The notes under the pieces were generated by a model that was not told the DNA's origin, searched no databases, and saw nothing but the letters and a program-made list of their open reading frames with translations. DNA of 5,800 nucleotides, from the NCBI GenBank assembly GCA_002358345.1, contig DEOR01000022.1, positions 2,324 through 8,123 on the forward strand, in the 5' to 3' direction. The stretch comes from Proteobacteria bacterium UBA3413 (GTDB lineage Bacteria; Pseudomonadota; Gammaproteobacteria; Magnimaribacterales; D2472). This document shows, piece by piece, positions 1-5,800 of the stretch; position 1 is the stretch's first letter, and the number at the start of each line of letters is the position of its first letter. The position numbers were made by a program, and so were the translations under genes.

Positions 1-266
1 AGCATCACACTAAAATAAGTTAGATAAACCGCATTCTCTTCTTTGGTGAGCTCTTCATTGTTTCTAAGCTTTAATTTCACTTTAACAAGAATGGGTTTCA
101 TTCCAGCCAGGGCTACTTTCTGATGTGAGTCTGCAATATTCTGTCGAGCATTAGCTCTAGCAACTCTATTTTGCTCCCTTAGCTCTGTGACCAAAAAATA
201 CACAGTTACCAGAACAGTAAAAGGCCCCAAAGTCTGAAGGATGATAATGATTGTTTCAAAAGACAT
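1..266 (-). CDS. Membrane-anchored protein of unknown function, N-terminal part
   Basis: The reading frame starts with ATG at 266 and runs off the left edge after 88 codons, so the C-terminus is missing. An in-frame stop (TAA) lies five codons upstream of the ATG, so the start cannot be moved far. The protein begins MSFETIIIILQTLGPF. One hydrophobic segment, about residues 5-27, is followed by a charged stretch with the run TELREQNRVARANARQ, and then a mostly helical, Lys/Glu-rich part. The basic residues after the membrane segment predict a cytoplasmic C-terminal part. From memory, this layout (short N-terminal helix, then a Q/N/R-rich linker with an ARAN- or VRAS-like string) resembles a widespread uncharacterised family of small proteins in marine proteobacteria. 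I cannot name a function. No clear Shine-Dalgarno sequence is seen, but a good promoter match lies upstream. It is divergent from the tRNA gene. I am fairly sure that it is coding and unsure of its family. Confidence 0.7.
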   Translation of the reverse strand, partial: MSFETIIIILQTLGPFTVLVTVYFLVTELREQNRVARANARQNIADSHQKVALAGMKPILVKVKLKLRNNEELTKEENAVYLTYFSVM

Positions 267-309
267 TAAGTTATAAATTTAAGACATGAGTAAATTGCAT
301 GAGTTGTTC

Positions 310-338
310 AATATAAAGTTTTTTTACATCTCGGTAAA
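310..338 (-). promoter_or_regulatory. Sigma70-type promoter for the 1-266 gene
   Basis: On the minus strand a -35 box TTTACC (333-338, 4 of 6 matches) and a -10 box TATATT (310-315, 5 of 6) are separated by exactly 17 bases, which include a run of seven A. Transcription would start near 303 and give a leader of about 37 bases before the ATG at 266. This is a consensus match by eye only. Confidence 0.5.
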
Positions 339-346
339 GAACCTAG

Positions 347-376
347 TCGATTTAAAAAAGATTTCTCAAGTATAAT
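347..376 (+). promoter_or_regulatory. Promoter of tRNA-Arg
   Basis: A perfect TATAAT -10 box lies at 371-376. A weak -35 candidate, TCGATT (347-352, 3 of 6), lies 18 bases upstream. The expected start is near 383, only one or two bases before the mature tRNA 5' end at 385. The segment between the -10 box and the tRNA (GCTTGCGT) contains several G and C, as is usual for stable-RNA promoters under stringent control; that regulation is inferred. The -10 box sits between the short inverted arms CAAG (367-370) and CTTG (378-381). Confidence 0.65.
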
Positions 377-384
377 GCTTGCGT

Positions 385-461
385 GCGCCCGTAGCTCAGC
401 TGGATAGAGTACTTGGCTACGAACCAAGGGGTCGGGAGTTCGAATCTCTCCGGGCGCGCCA
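385..461 (+). tRNA. tRNA-Arg(ACG)
   Basis: A complete 77-base cloverleaf can be drawn. The acceptor stem GCGCCCG (385-391) pairs perfectly with CGGGCGC (451-457). The D-stem is GCTC/GAGT (394-397 with 407-410). The anticodon stem CTTGG/CCAAG (412-416 with 424-428) carries the loop CTACGAA, with anticodon ACG at 419-421. The T-stem GGGAG/CTCTC (434-438 with 446-450) has one G-T pair and the loop TTCGAAT. The discriminator is G458, and CCA is encoded at 459-461. Arginine identity bases A20 (404) and C35 (420) are present. A34 of this isoacceptor is normally deaminated to inosine by TadA, so that it reads CGU, CGC and CGA codons. The gene ends 6 bases before the stop codon of the convergent monooxygenase gene. 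Confidence 0.97.
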
Positions 462-467
462 TTGAGT

Positions 468-1907
468 TTATCGGACGATGTTATAATCTCTCAATTTCAA
501 ACGTCTTAATTTTCTTCTAAGCTTAAAAATACTCCAAGGCCAGGTCGAACTATTAACTCCGTTTTTATCTAAAAAATAACTTGAGCAGCCACTATTCCAA
601 ACTGACAGCTCTAAATCTTTATAAACAGATTTATTGTAGGAATCTAGAACGGTGGTCTTAACTTCTATGGAGTGAATAGAGTGCTTTCGAGCCTTTAGAA
701 TTGCACTCACCATAAATTTAAATTGCGCTTCCGCTATAACAAAGGCAGACGTGAAAGTATATAAATTAGGCCCAAAGGTGAGGAACAGATTTGGGCAGTC
801 TGGCGTCATGGATCCTAGGTAAGCTTTAGGCGTGCCTTGCCATTGAACATCTAAAGCAACGCCAGTCTTACCAAAGATACGTTTTGCAATGGGTGGGTTT
901 GCAACCTCAAATCCTGTGGCATAAATCAGAAGATCCACTTCACATGTGGAGCCATCTTCAGCAATTAGCTGTGATCCCTTGATCTCTTTGATTCCTTTAA
1001 ACAGATGCACATTTGTCTGTATCAAGGCTTTGTACCAATTATTAGATAGGAGAATTCTTTTGCATCCAATTGAAAAATTTGGTGTTAATAATTGAATCAA
1101 GGCTTTGTCTTTAATAAATCGATGGATATTAGAGAGGGCCAGCTTAGTAATGCGATTTGAAAGACGCGCTGATTTCAGGCTTCTGTTAAAAAATTCAAGC
1201 TGAAGATACAGAAGGCTTCTTAAGCTCGATTGAAGGAAAGGATATTTTTTGAAGGCAGATCTCCATTTAGTTGGGATGAGTCGATCAGGTTTTGGGATGA
1301 CCCAAGGAGGCGTCCGTTGAAATAGATTTAAGGCCTGAACCTCTTTTTGTATTTCAGGGACAAATTGAATGGCTGATGCTCCAGAACCTATCACAGCGAC
1401 CCTTTTAGAATCCAAGGAGATGTTGTGGTCCCATTCTGCAGAATGGAATGACTGGCCTGTAAAGGTCTCGGCACCCTGAATTTTTGGGGTCACAGGAACA
1501 TGCATAGGGCCACATGCCAGAATGATAAAATTTGACGAATATTGTTCATTGAGGGTATGAACAACCCATTGATTAGATTGCGTATCCCATGATGCTGAGA
1601 GCATCTCTGAATTAAAGCTAATAGATTCTTGAATATGAAATTTAGTAACCGTGTCCATAAGATAAGATTTAATCTCTTCTTGTTTTGCAAAAATTGAACT
1701 CCAATGAGGGTTGGGATTAAAAGAGTATGAATACAAAAAAGATGGGACATCGCACCCACATCCTGGGTATGTATTTTCACGCCATACCCCGCCTATTTCT
1801 GATGCTTTTTCTAGAATAATAAAATCGACATTCTGCTCTTTAAGCTTAATACCAGCGCCAATTCCCGCTACCCCAGCGCCAACTACAATCACTTCACAAT
1901 GAATCAT
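468..1907 (-). CDS. Baeyer-Villiger-type flavin-containing monooxygenase (COG2072-like)
   Basis: This 479-residue, apparently full-length class B flavoprotein monooxygenase should use FAD, NADPH and O2 to insert oxygen into ketones or to oxidise sulfides or amines; the substrate is unknown. An N-terminal FAD Rossmann motif GAGVAG covers residues 10-15, followed by GGVWRENTYPGCGCDVPS (39-56), typical of this subfamily. The Baeyer-Villiger fingerprint FxGxxxHxxxWD is intact at 149-160 (F149, G151, H155, W159, D160). The NADPH-binding motif GSGASA is at 174-179, QRTPPWVIP at 197-205, and ATGF at 330-333. R284 in the GCKR context is the likely counterpart of the catalytic arginine. The C-terminus has the family's WP motif and ends in a strongly basic stretch (KLRRKLRRLKLR, 462-473). 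No signal peptide is seen, so it is cytosolic. The ATG lies 22 bases after the stop of the upstream monooxygenase, which suggests co-transcription. No Shine-Dalgarno sequence is seen; a small AT inverted repeat abuts the start. Confidence 0.93.
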   Translation of the reverse strand: MIHCEVIVVGAGVAGIGAGIKLKEQNVDFIILEKASEIGGVWRENTYPGCGCDVPSFLYSYSFNPNPHWSSIFAKQEEIKSYLMDTVTKFHIQESISFNSEMLSASWDTQSNQWVVHTLNEQYSSNFIILACGPMHVPVTPKIQGAETFTGQSFHSAEWDHNISLDSKRVAVIGSGASAIQFVPEIQKEVQALNLFQRTPPWVIPKPDRLIPTKWRSAFKKYPFLQSSLRSLLYLQLEFFNRSLKSARLSNRITKLALSNIHRFIKDKALIQLLTPNFSIGCKRILLSNNWYKALIQTNVHLFKGIKEIKGSQLIAEDGSTCEVDLLIYATGFEVANPPIAKRIFGKTGVALDVQWQGTPKAYLGSMTPDCPNLFLTFGPNLYTFTSAFVIAEAQFKFMVSAILKARKHSIHSIEVKTTVLDSYNKSVYKDLELSVWNSGCSSYFLDKNGVNSSTWPWSIFKLRRKLRRLKLRDYNIVR

Positions 1908-1922
1908 TGTTAAAAAATAACA
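1908..1922. repeat. Short perfect inverted repeat at the start of the downstream monooxygenase gene
   Basis: The arms TGTTA and TAACA flank a five-base A spacer (T spacer in the transcript). The repeat lies in the 22-base gap between the two monooxygenase genes and touches the ATG at 1907. Five AT-rich pairs make only a weak hairpin. It might affect translation initiation, since no ribosome binding site is visible there, but it may equally be chance in AT-rich spacer DNA. Confidence 0.35.
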
Positions 1923-1929
1923 GCTTAGC

Positions 1930-3381
1930 TTATTGTTTTGCGTTATAAAAACGCAAAGTTGAATCTTTAATCGAAAAAAACCTCACGTAAAAGATATCTA
2001 ACAAATAATTTTGATAGTTTCTCCAGGGAGATTTCTTTCCTTGCTTGGGCATTCTATTCAAAGCTCGTTGAACATAACCTGAACTAAAGCCGATATAATC
2101 ATCGTCAGCAATCGCTTCAAGGTCTTCATCTGGACAACATGCTGTGACGCCTTGTTTATCCATTTGGTTCAGGAGACGGCATACATATTCGCAGGTTAAA
2201 TCTGCTCGTAAAGTCCAAGAAGCATTCACGTAGCCAAATGAAAAAGCAAAATTAGGAATCCCGCCAAGCATCATTCCTTTGTATGCCAGTTTAGTGTTTG
2301 GCTCGACTGGAACGCCATCCATTGCTACATTAATATTGCTTAAGGCATTAAGCTCAATTCCGGTCGCCGTTACAATAATGTCGACCTCTAGTAGCTCCCC
2401 AGATTGAAGCAAGATGCCCTCTTTTGTAAAGCGCTCTATGAGATCGGTTTTAACCGAGGATGTTCCAATTTTCAAAGAATCAAAGAGATCTCCATCGGGC
2501 ACTAGACATATTCTCTGGTCCCAAGGGTTATAGGTGGGAGTAAAATGCTTCTCTACATCAAAGTCAGGACCAAGAAGTTCGCGGACTTGATCCAGTAATT
2601 TTGTTTTGATCATTTCGGGGTACTTTCGCGCTAAGTTAAAGGCAAAGTTTTGCCATAAAATATTTTTCCAACGAATAATGAAATAAGTAAGCTTTGGTGA
2701 AAATATTTTTTTTAAGGCCTGATTCCACTGATCCTCTGAAGGAGATGAGGCTATATATGTCGGTGAGCGCTGTAACATATAAACATGTTTAGCCTTTTCT
2801 GCCAGAGCAGGAACCAACGTGACTGCGGTTGCTCCACTTCCAATCACCACAACCTTCTTGTTTGAGTAATCTAACGATTCATCCCAAAACTGCGGATGAA
2901 TAATTGGACCTGAAAAATCATCTTGACCTTCGAAGACAGGTTGATAGGGCTGCTCATAGCTGTAATAACCACCGCAAGCAAATAGAAAATTGCAGGTCAT
3001 TTCAGTTGTGATTCCATCATGGAGCACCTTAAGATGCCAGAGTGTTTCATTGGCCACCCAGTTTGCAGAAATTACTTTGTGGTTAAAAATAATTTTGTCT
3101 CTCAAAGAGTATTCATCTACCGTCTCATTTAAGTACTCTAAGATAGAGGGACCATCTGCTATGGATTTATCGTGAATCCAAGGTTTAAACCTAAAGCCCA
3201 GAGTATGCATATCTGAATCTGACCTAATTCCAGGATATGTGAATAGATCCCAGGTGCCACCTAAATTGCTTCTACCCTCAAAGATAGTAAAAGATTTTGT
3301 GGGGCAGCTCTTTTGAAGATTGTAGGCAGCTGCAATACCCGAAATACCAGCGCCGACTACGACTATGTCTTGGTGTGTCAT
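1930..3381 (-). CDS. EthA/AlmA-type flavin-containing monooxygenase
   Basis: This 483-residue FAD/NADPH-dependent monooxygenase is close in length and motif order to mycobacterial EthA (a Baeyer-Villiger enzyme that also activates ethionamide) and to the AlmA long-chain alkane monooxygenases. FAD motif GAGISG is at residues 10-15. The segment GGTWDLFTYPGIRSDSDMHT (41-60) is a hallmark of the EthA/AlmA subfamily. The fingerprint FxGxxxHxxxWD is intact at 156-167 (F156, G158, H162, W166, D167). NADPH motif GSGATA is at 181-186. YNPWDQR (284-290) ends in R290, the likely catalytic arginine. TATG is at 338-341, and KQGKKSPWRNYQNY (446-459) is the conserved tail. Likely substrates are ketones, sulfides, thioamides or long-chain alkanes; the sequence cannot choose among them, so no symbol is given. 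It is probably co-transcribed from the peptidase gene 27 bases upstream. The only usable start codon is this ATG, and the AGAAGG element touches it directly instead of sitting 5-9 bases away. Confidence 0.94.
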   Translation of the reverse strand: MTHQDIVVVGAGISGIAAAYNLQKSCPTKSFTIFEGRSNLGGTWDLFTYPGIRSDSDMHTLGFRFKPWIHDKSIADGPSILEYLNETVDEYSLRDKIIFNHKVISANWVANETLWHLKVLHDGITTEMTCNFLFACGGYYSYEQPYQPVFEGQDDFSGPIIHPQFWDESLDYSNKKVVVIGSGATAVTLVPALAEKAKHVYMLQRSPTYIASSPSEDQWNQALKKIFSPKLTYFIIRWKNILWQNFAFNLARKYPEMIKTKLLDQVRELLGPDFDVEKHFTPTYNPWDQRICLVPDGDLFDSLKIGTSSVKTDLIERFTKEGILLQSGELLEVDIIVTATGIELNALSNINVAMDGVPVEPNTKLAYKGMMLGGIPNFAFSFGYVNASWTLRADLTCEYVCRLLNQMDKQGVTACCPDEDLEAIADDDYIGFSSGYVQRALNRMPKQGKKSPWRNYQNYLLDIFYVRFFSIKDSTLRFYNAKQ

Positions 3382-3388
3382 CCTTCTT
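3382..3388 (-). promoter_or_regulatory. Shine-Dalgarno-like element directly abutting the ATG
   Basis: The transcript reads AAGAAGG immediately followed by the ATG at 3381, so the spacing is zero. The reading frame stays open upstream to the TAA of the peptidase gene (3409-3411) and has no other start codon in the 27-base gap. The protein N-terminus also aligns well with EthA as recalled. The start is therefore kept, and this element may not work as a normal ribosome binding site; translation could rely on coupling to the upstream gene. Confidence 0.35.
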
Positions 3389-3408
3389 GTACTCTGCTTA
3401 TTTGTAAA

Positions 3409-5070
3409 TTAATTAGCCCTTGATTGATCTCTAATGCTTCTAAACTCATTGCCCTCATACCAGTTAGGCCAGTCTGAGGTGTTGGCAAGTTGGTAGCTAA
3501 TATTATAAATCACATTGATTGATTGGTTGAGACCTGAGAGATCCCAGTCATCGCTGTATTCATCAGCGATGTCATGATAAGCATTTAATCGATACGCTTC
3601 CTCTAGGGCAAAACCAGCCTCCCTGCCGCCAACAACAAGATCAAAGCCGCCATCTGCATAAAGCATGGGAACACCTCTTTTGGCCAAGCTAATATGATCC
3701 GATCTATAGAAGTAGCCTTTTTCAGGGTTGGGATCAGGGTTTATGTATCGGTTAGCTTTTTGAAGCTCAGCCTCAAGTAAATCCTCCAGCTCAGATGCAC
3801 CATAGCCAACAACAACCATGTCGTTAGTTAAGCCAGTTGGCAGAATGCCATCAAAATTAAACCCCGCCACCACCATGGCAAGGTCAATTGGAGGATATGT
3901 CGCAAAGTACTGAGAGCCAAGCATGCCTGACTCCTCAAGCGTTACAGCTAAAAAGATAATAGAACGGTCTGTTTCAACTTCTGAAAATCTTTTAGCAAAC
4001 TCTAAGATTGAAGCCACGCCTGTTGCATTGTCGACCGCTCCATTAATAATGGCATCCTCGCCTGGCAAGGCATTCGGGCGCATTCCCAAATGATCCCAAT
4101 GCGCCATAAATAGAACATATTCATCTGGGCGAACTGAGCCTTTTTTCATTGCAGCAATATTATGGGATTGAAGGTATCTCACTTCGTTAAAGATCTCACT
4201 GCTAAGCGTTAACCCCCGTAATGGAAAGGCTGAAAAGGTTTTCTCTAAAGCGATCTCTTTTAATGATTCGTAGTTAAAGCCAGTAAAGGCTAACACGTCA
4301 TCCAATACATCATGACGTATCCAGCCTTCTAGGGTGACCCGATCAGCACCTAAATCATTTCGCTGCAGATCCAATTGCGGTCCCTGCCAACTATTTTCAA
4401 CCACGCTCCATGGATAGGCTGCTGGAGCCTCTTCATGAACAATGATCGCCGCCGCAGCACCTTGTCTGGCAGCTTCTTCATACTTATACGTCCATCTTCC
4501 GTAGTAAGTCATTGATTTGCCATTAAATAATCTCATTTTGCCGGTAGCAAATCCAGGATCATTTACCAGAATAACGACGGTCTTACCTTTCACATCAAGC
4601 CCCTCATAGTCATTCCATTTGTATTCAGGGGCCACGATGCCATATCCTACAAAGACCACTTCGCTGTCTCTAATTTTTCTGTAATCCCTGGCTTGCTTGG
4701 TCCAAAAGACAACTTCTTCCCCTGTTTTCATCTTGCGATCATTGCCGCGAAATGAAAGGGTTAAATAGGAGGAATCTTTTAATGTAATCTCTGAAGTTGG
4801 GACATCTAAAAAATAATTATCGTCTATCGGCTCAAGATCAAGGTCTTGAAAGGTTTGAGAAATAAAATTTTTGGTGAGTTGGCCGCCAGCGGTTCCAGGG
4901 GCCCGCCCCTCATACTCATCCGAGGATAAGGTCGATATCCAATACCTCAAGCGTCCATCTGTTGTATCGCTTAAGGGTTCAGAGCAGCTGGTCACAAAAA
5001 GAATCGGAATCAAGAGAGCAAATGCAAGGCAAGATTTATAGAGCGTTAATGTCTGTCTATTTATTTTCAT
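3409..5070 (-). CDS. Lipoprotein M28 family zinc metallopeptidase with PA-type insert
   Basis: This 553-residue exported peptidase probably releases N-terminal amino acids from peptides at the cell envelope. The N-terminus has basic residues, a hydrophobic core (about 14-27) and a lipobox VTSC with C29 as the lipidated residue. S30 at position +2 does not signal inner-membrane retention, so an outer-membrane location is likely. LSSDEYEGRAPGTAGG (48-63) is the usual N-terminal element of the family. Residues about 135-270 match a protease-associated (PA) insert, with VFVGYGIVAPEY (139-150) and a GAAAAIIVHE segment. The catalytic domain is complete: H324 and D326 in AHWDHLG, D347 in NGAVDNATG, E379 and E380 in LEESG, D407 in NFDG, and H459 in SDH. 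H324, D347, E380, D407 and H459 should bind two zinc ions, with E379 as the general base. It appears to be the first gene of a three-gene minus-strand operon and is divergent from an M16 protease. The exact substrate is unknown. Confidence 0.94.
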   Translation of the reverse strand: MKINRQTLTLYKSCLAFALLIPILFVTSCSEPLSDTTDGRLRYWISTLSSDEYEGRAPGTAGGQLTKNFISQTFQDLDLEPIDDNYFLDVPTSEITLKDSSYLTLSFRGNDRKMKTGEEVVFWTKQARDYRKIRDSEVVFVGYGIVAPEYKWNDYEGLDVKGKTVVILVNDPGFATGKMRLFNGKSMTYYGRWTYKYEEAARQGAAAAIIVHEEAPAAYPWSVVENSWQGPQLDLQRNDLGADRVTLEGWIRHDVLDDVLAFTGFNYESLKEIALEKTFSAFPLRGLTLSSEIFNEVRYLQSHNIAAMKKGSVRPDEYVLFMAHWDHLGMRPNALPGEDAIINGAVDNATGVASILEFAKRFSEVETDRSIIFLAVTLEESGMLGSQYFATYPPIDLAMVVAGFNFDGILPTGLTNDMVVVGYGASELEDLLEAELQKANRYINPDPNPEKGYFYRSDHISLAKRGVPMLYADGGFDLVVGGREAGFALEEAYRLNAYHDIADEYSDDWDLSGLNQSINVIYNISYQLANTSDWPNWYEGNEFRSIRDQSRAN

Positions 5071-5135
5071 GATGACGTGTATATTGGTTTAACAAGAGTA
5101 TAAAATATATTTCTAAATCATTGGGGTACTTATTC
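5071..5135. promoter_or_regulatory. Divergent promoter region between the M28 and M16 peptidase genes
   Basis: This 65-base AT-rich spacer must carry the start signals of both genes unless the minus-strand operon is read from elsewhere. For the plus strand, TTGGTT (5084-5089) and TATATT (5106-5111) form a weak sigma70 pair with 16-base spacing; GGGG at 5123-5126, nine bases before the ATG, is a poor ribosome binding site. For the minus strand, TATACT (complement of 5097-5102) is a fair -10 box without a convincing -35 box. The two candidate -10 boxes nearly overlap, so the promoters may compete. A perfect AT palindrome AAATATATTT lies at 5103-5112. All of this is by eye. Confidence 0.4.
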
Positions 5136-5800
5136 ATGAAAACATTCATTCAAGCTTTGGCAATCAACTCTCTGTTCATTCTTTCTGCGCAAACATCCTC
5201 GCTCGAAAACTTGCCTGAGATTAAATACGAGTCTTTTAAATTAGATAATGGCCTAACAGTTATTGTGCACGAAGATAAAAAGGTGCCCATGGTTGCGGTG
5301 AATGTCTGGTATCACGTAGGGTCAAAAAATGAGAAGTTAGGCAAGACTGGGTTTGCTCATTTGTTTGAGCACTTAATGTTTAACGGTACAGAAAACTATA
5401 ACAGCGAGTACTTTGAGCCTTTTGAAAAAATTGGCGCGACGGATCAAAATGGTACAACCAACTCTGATAGAACAAATTACTTTCAAAACGTCCCTACCAA
5501 TGCTTTAGATCTTGCCCTGTGGATGGAGTCTGATCGAATGGGCCATCTGCTGGGTGTGGTTAGTCAAGAAAAACTAGATGAGCAGCGTGGTGTCGTTCAG
5601 AATGAGAAACGTCAAGGTGAAAATCAGCCTTACGGGAAGGCATTTACTAGGATTAATGAATCTGCATTTCCAAAAGGTCACCCCTATTCTTGGTCGACCA
5701 TCGGATCAATGGATGACCTAAATGCAGCATCGCTTGAGGATGTCCAAGACTGGTTTAAAACTTATTATGGTCCAAACAATGCTGTGCTTGCTTTGGCTGG
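5136..5800 (+). CDS. Secreted M16 (pitrilysin/insulinase) family zinc protease, N-terminal part
   Basis: The frame opens with ATG at 5136 and stays open to the window edge for 221 full codons, so the C-terminal part is missing. MKTFIQALAI followed by a short hydrophobic stretch to about residue 18 (LSA) looks like a Sec signal peptide, which places the enzyme in the periplasm or outside. The inverted zinc motif HxxEH is intact as H75-L-F-E78-H79, with E78 the catalytic base. E157 in VVQNEKR is the expected third zinc ligand. LDNGLTVIVHED (36-47), GFAHLFEHLMFNGTENY (72-88), GHPYSWSTIGSMDDL (181-195) and YYGPNNAVLALAG near the edge are standard family blocks. M16 enzymes of this kind cut peptides and misfolded or small proteins, and bacterial members are often over 400 or near 900 residues, so much of the gene lies beyond the window. 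It is transcribed divergently from the M28 peptidase gene. Confidence 0.93.
   Translation, partial: MKTFIQALAINSLFILSAQTSSLENLPEIKYESFKLDNGLTVIVHEDKKVPMVAVNVWYHVGSKNEKLGKTGFAHLFEHLMFNGTENYNSEYFEPFEKIGATDQNGTTNSDRTNYFQNVPTNALDLALWMESDRMGHLLGVVSQEKLDEQRGVVQNEKRQGENQPYGKAFTRINESAFPKGHPYSWSTIGSMDDLNAASLEDVQDWFKTYYGPNNAVLALA

Noticed and set aside
354..381. Possible minus-strand terminator (CAAG/CTTG stem followed by six T in the transcript)
   Set aside because: The stem has only four pairs and the T-run begins seven bases after it, so it does not fit an intrinsic terminator.
430..470. tRNA 3' end as an attachment site for an integrated element
   Set aside because: No integrase and no second copy of the tRNA 3' end is seen in the window.
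473..517. Possible plus-strand terminator after tRNA-Arg
   Set aside because: The only stem found has five pairs including one G-T, a loop of 24 bases and a broken T-run, and it lies inside the convergent coding region.
1490..1780. 96-codon minus-strand open frame inside the first monooxygenase gene
   Set aside because: It lies wholly inside a gene with strong family motifs, in another frame, and its translation shows no recognisable domain.
1711..1902. 63-codon plus-strand open frame opposite the monooxygenase N-terminus
   Set aside because: It is the antisense shadow of the FAD-binding region, and I recognise no domain in it.
2990..3175. 61-codon plus-strand open frame opposite the EthA/AlmA-type gene
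   Set aside because: It is antisense to a well-supported coding region, with no recognisable product.

Overview
The window looks like a chromosomal segment of a proteobacterium, most likely a marine or aquatic gammaproteobacterium. The evidence is a moderately AT-rich base composition (judged by eye), a tRNA-Arg(ACG) with an encoded CCA end, a lipoprotein signal of Gram-negative type, and gene families common in marine gammaproteobacteria. Nothing here fixes the genus. No transposase, integrase, CRISPR array or phage gene is visible.

Layout from left to right. Positions 1-266 hold the N-terminal part of an unrecognised membrane-anchored protein on the minus strand, with a good sigma70-like promoter at 310-338. 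Positions 385-461 hold tRNA-Arg(ACG) on the plus strand, with a TATAAT box just upstream. Positions 468-5070 hold three tightly spaced minus-strand genes, read right to left. These are a secreted lipoprotein M28 metallopeptidase with a PA-type insert (3409-5070), an EthA/AlmA-type flavin monooxygenase (1930-3381), and a second Baeyer-Villiger-type flavin monooxygenase of another subfamily (468-1907). The gaps of 27 and 22 bases suggest one operon led by the peptidase. A 65-base divergent intergenic region (5071-5135) follows, then the start of an exported M16 zinc protease on the plus strand (5136 to the window end). There is no gene-free stretch longer than about 120 bases.

How the genes may work together. 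The two divergent peptidases (M28 and M16) are both exported and carry complete metal-binding motifs in the parts seen, so they plausibly both act in envelope peptide turnover. The two flavoproteins are cytosolic NADPH/FAD/O2-dependent oxygenases that could oxidise ketones, aldehydes, sulfides or long-chain hydrocarbons; their substrates cannot be read from the sequence. The peptidase-oxygenase link is inferred from spacing only. The rightmost monooxygenase gene and the tRNA are tail to tail with 6 bases between them and no clear terminator.

I found no convincing undescribed system. The points most worth a second look are the tandem of divergent oxygenases behind a peptidase, the lack of a visible terminator next to the tRNA, and the short unidentified membrane protein.
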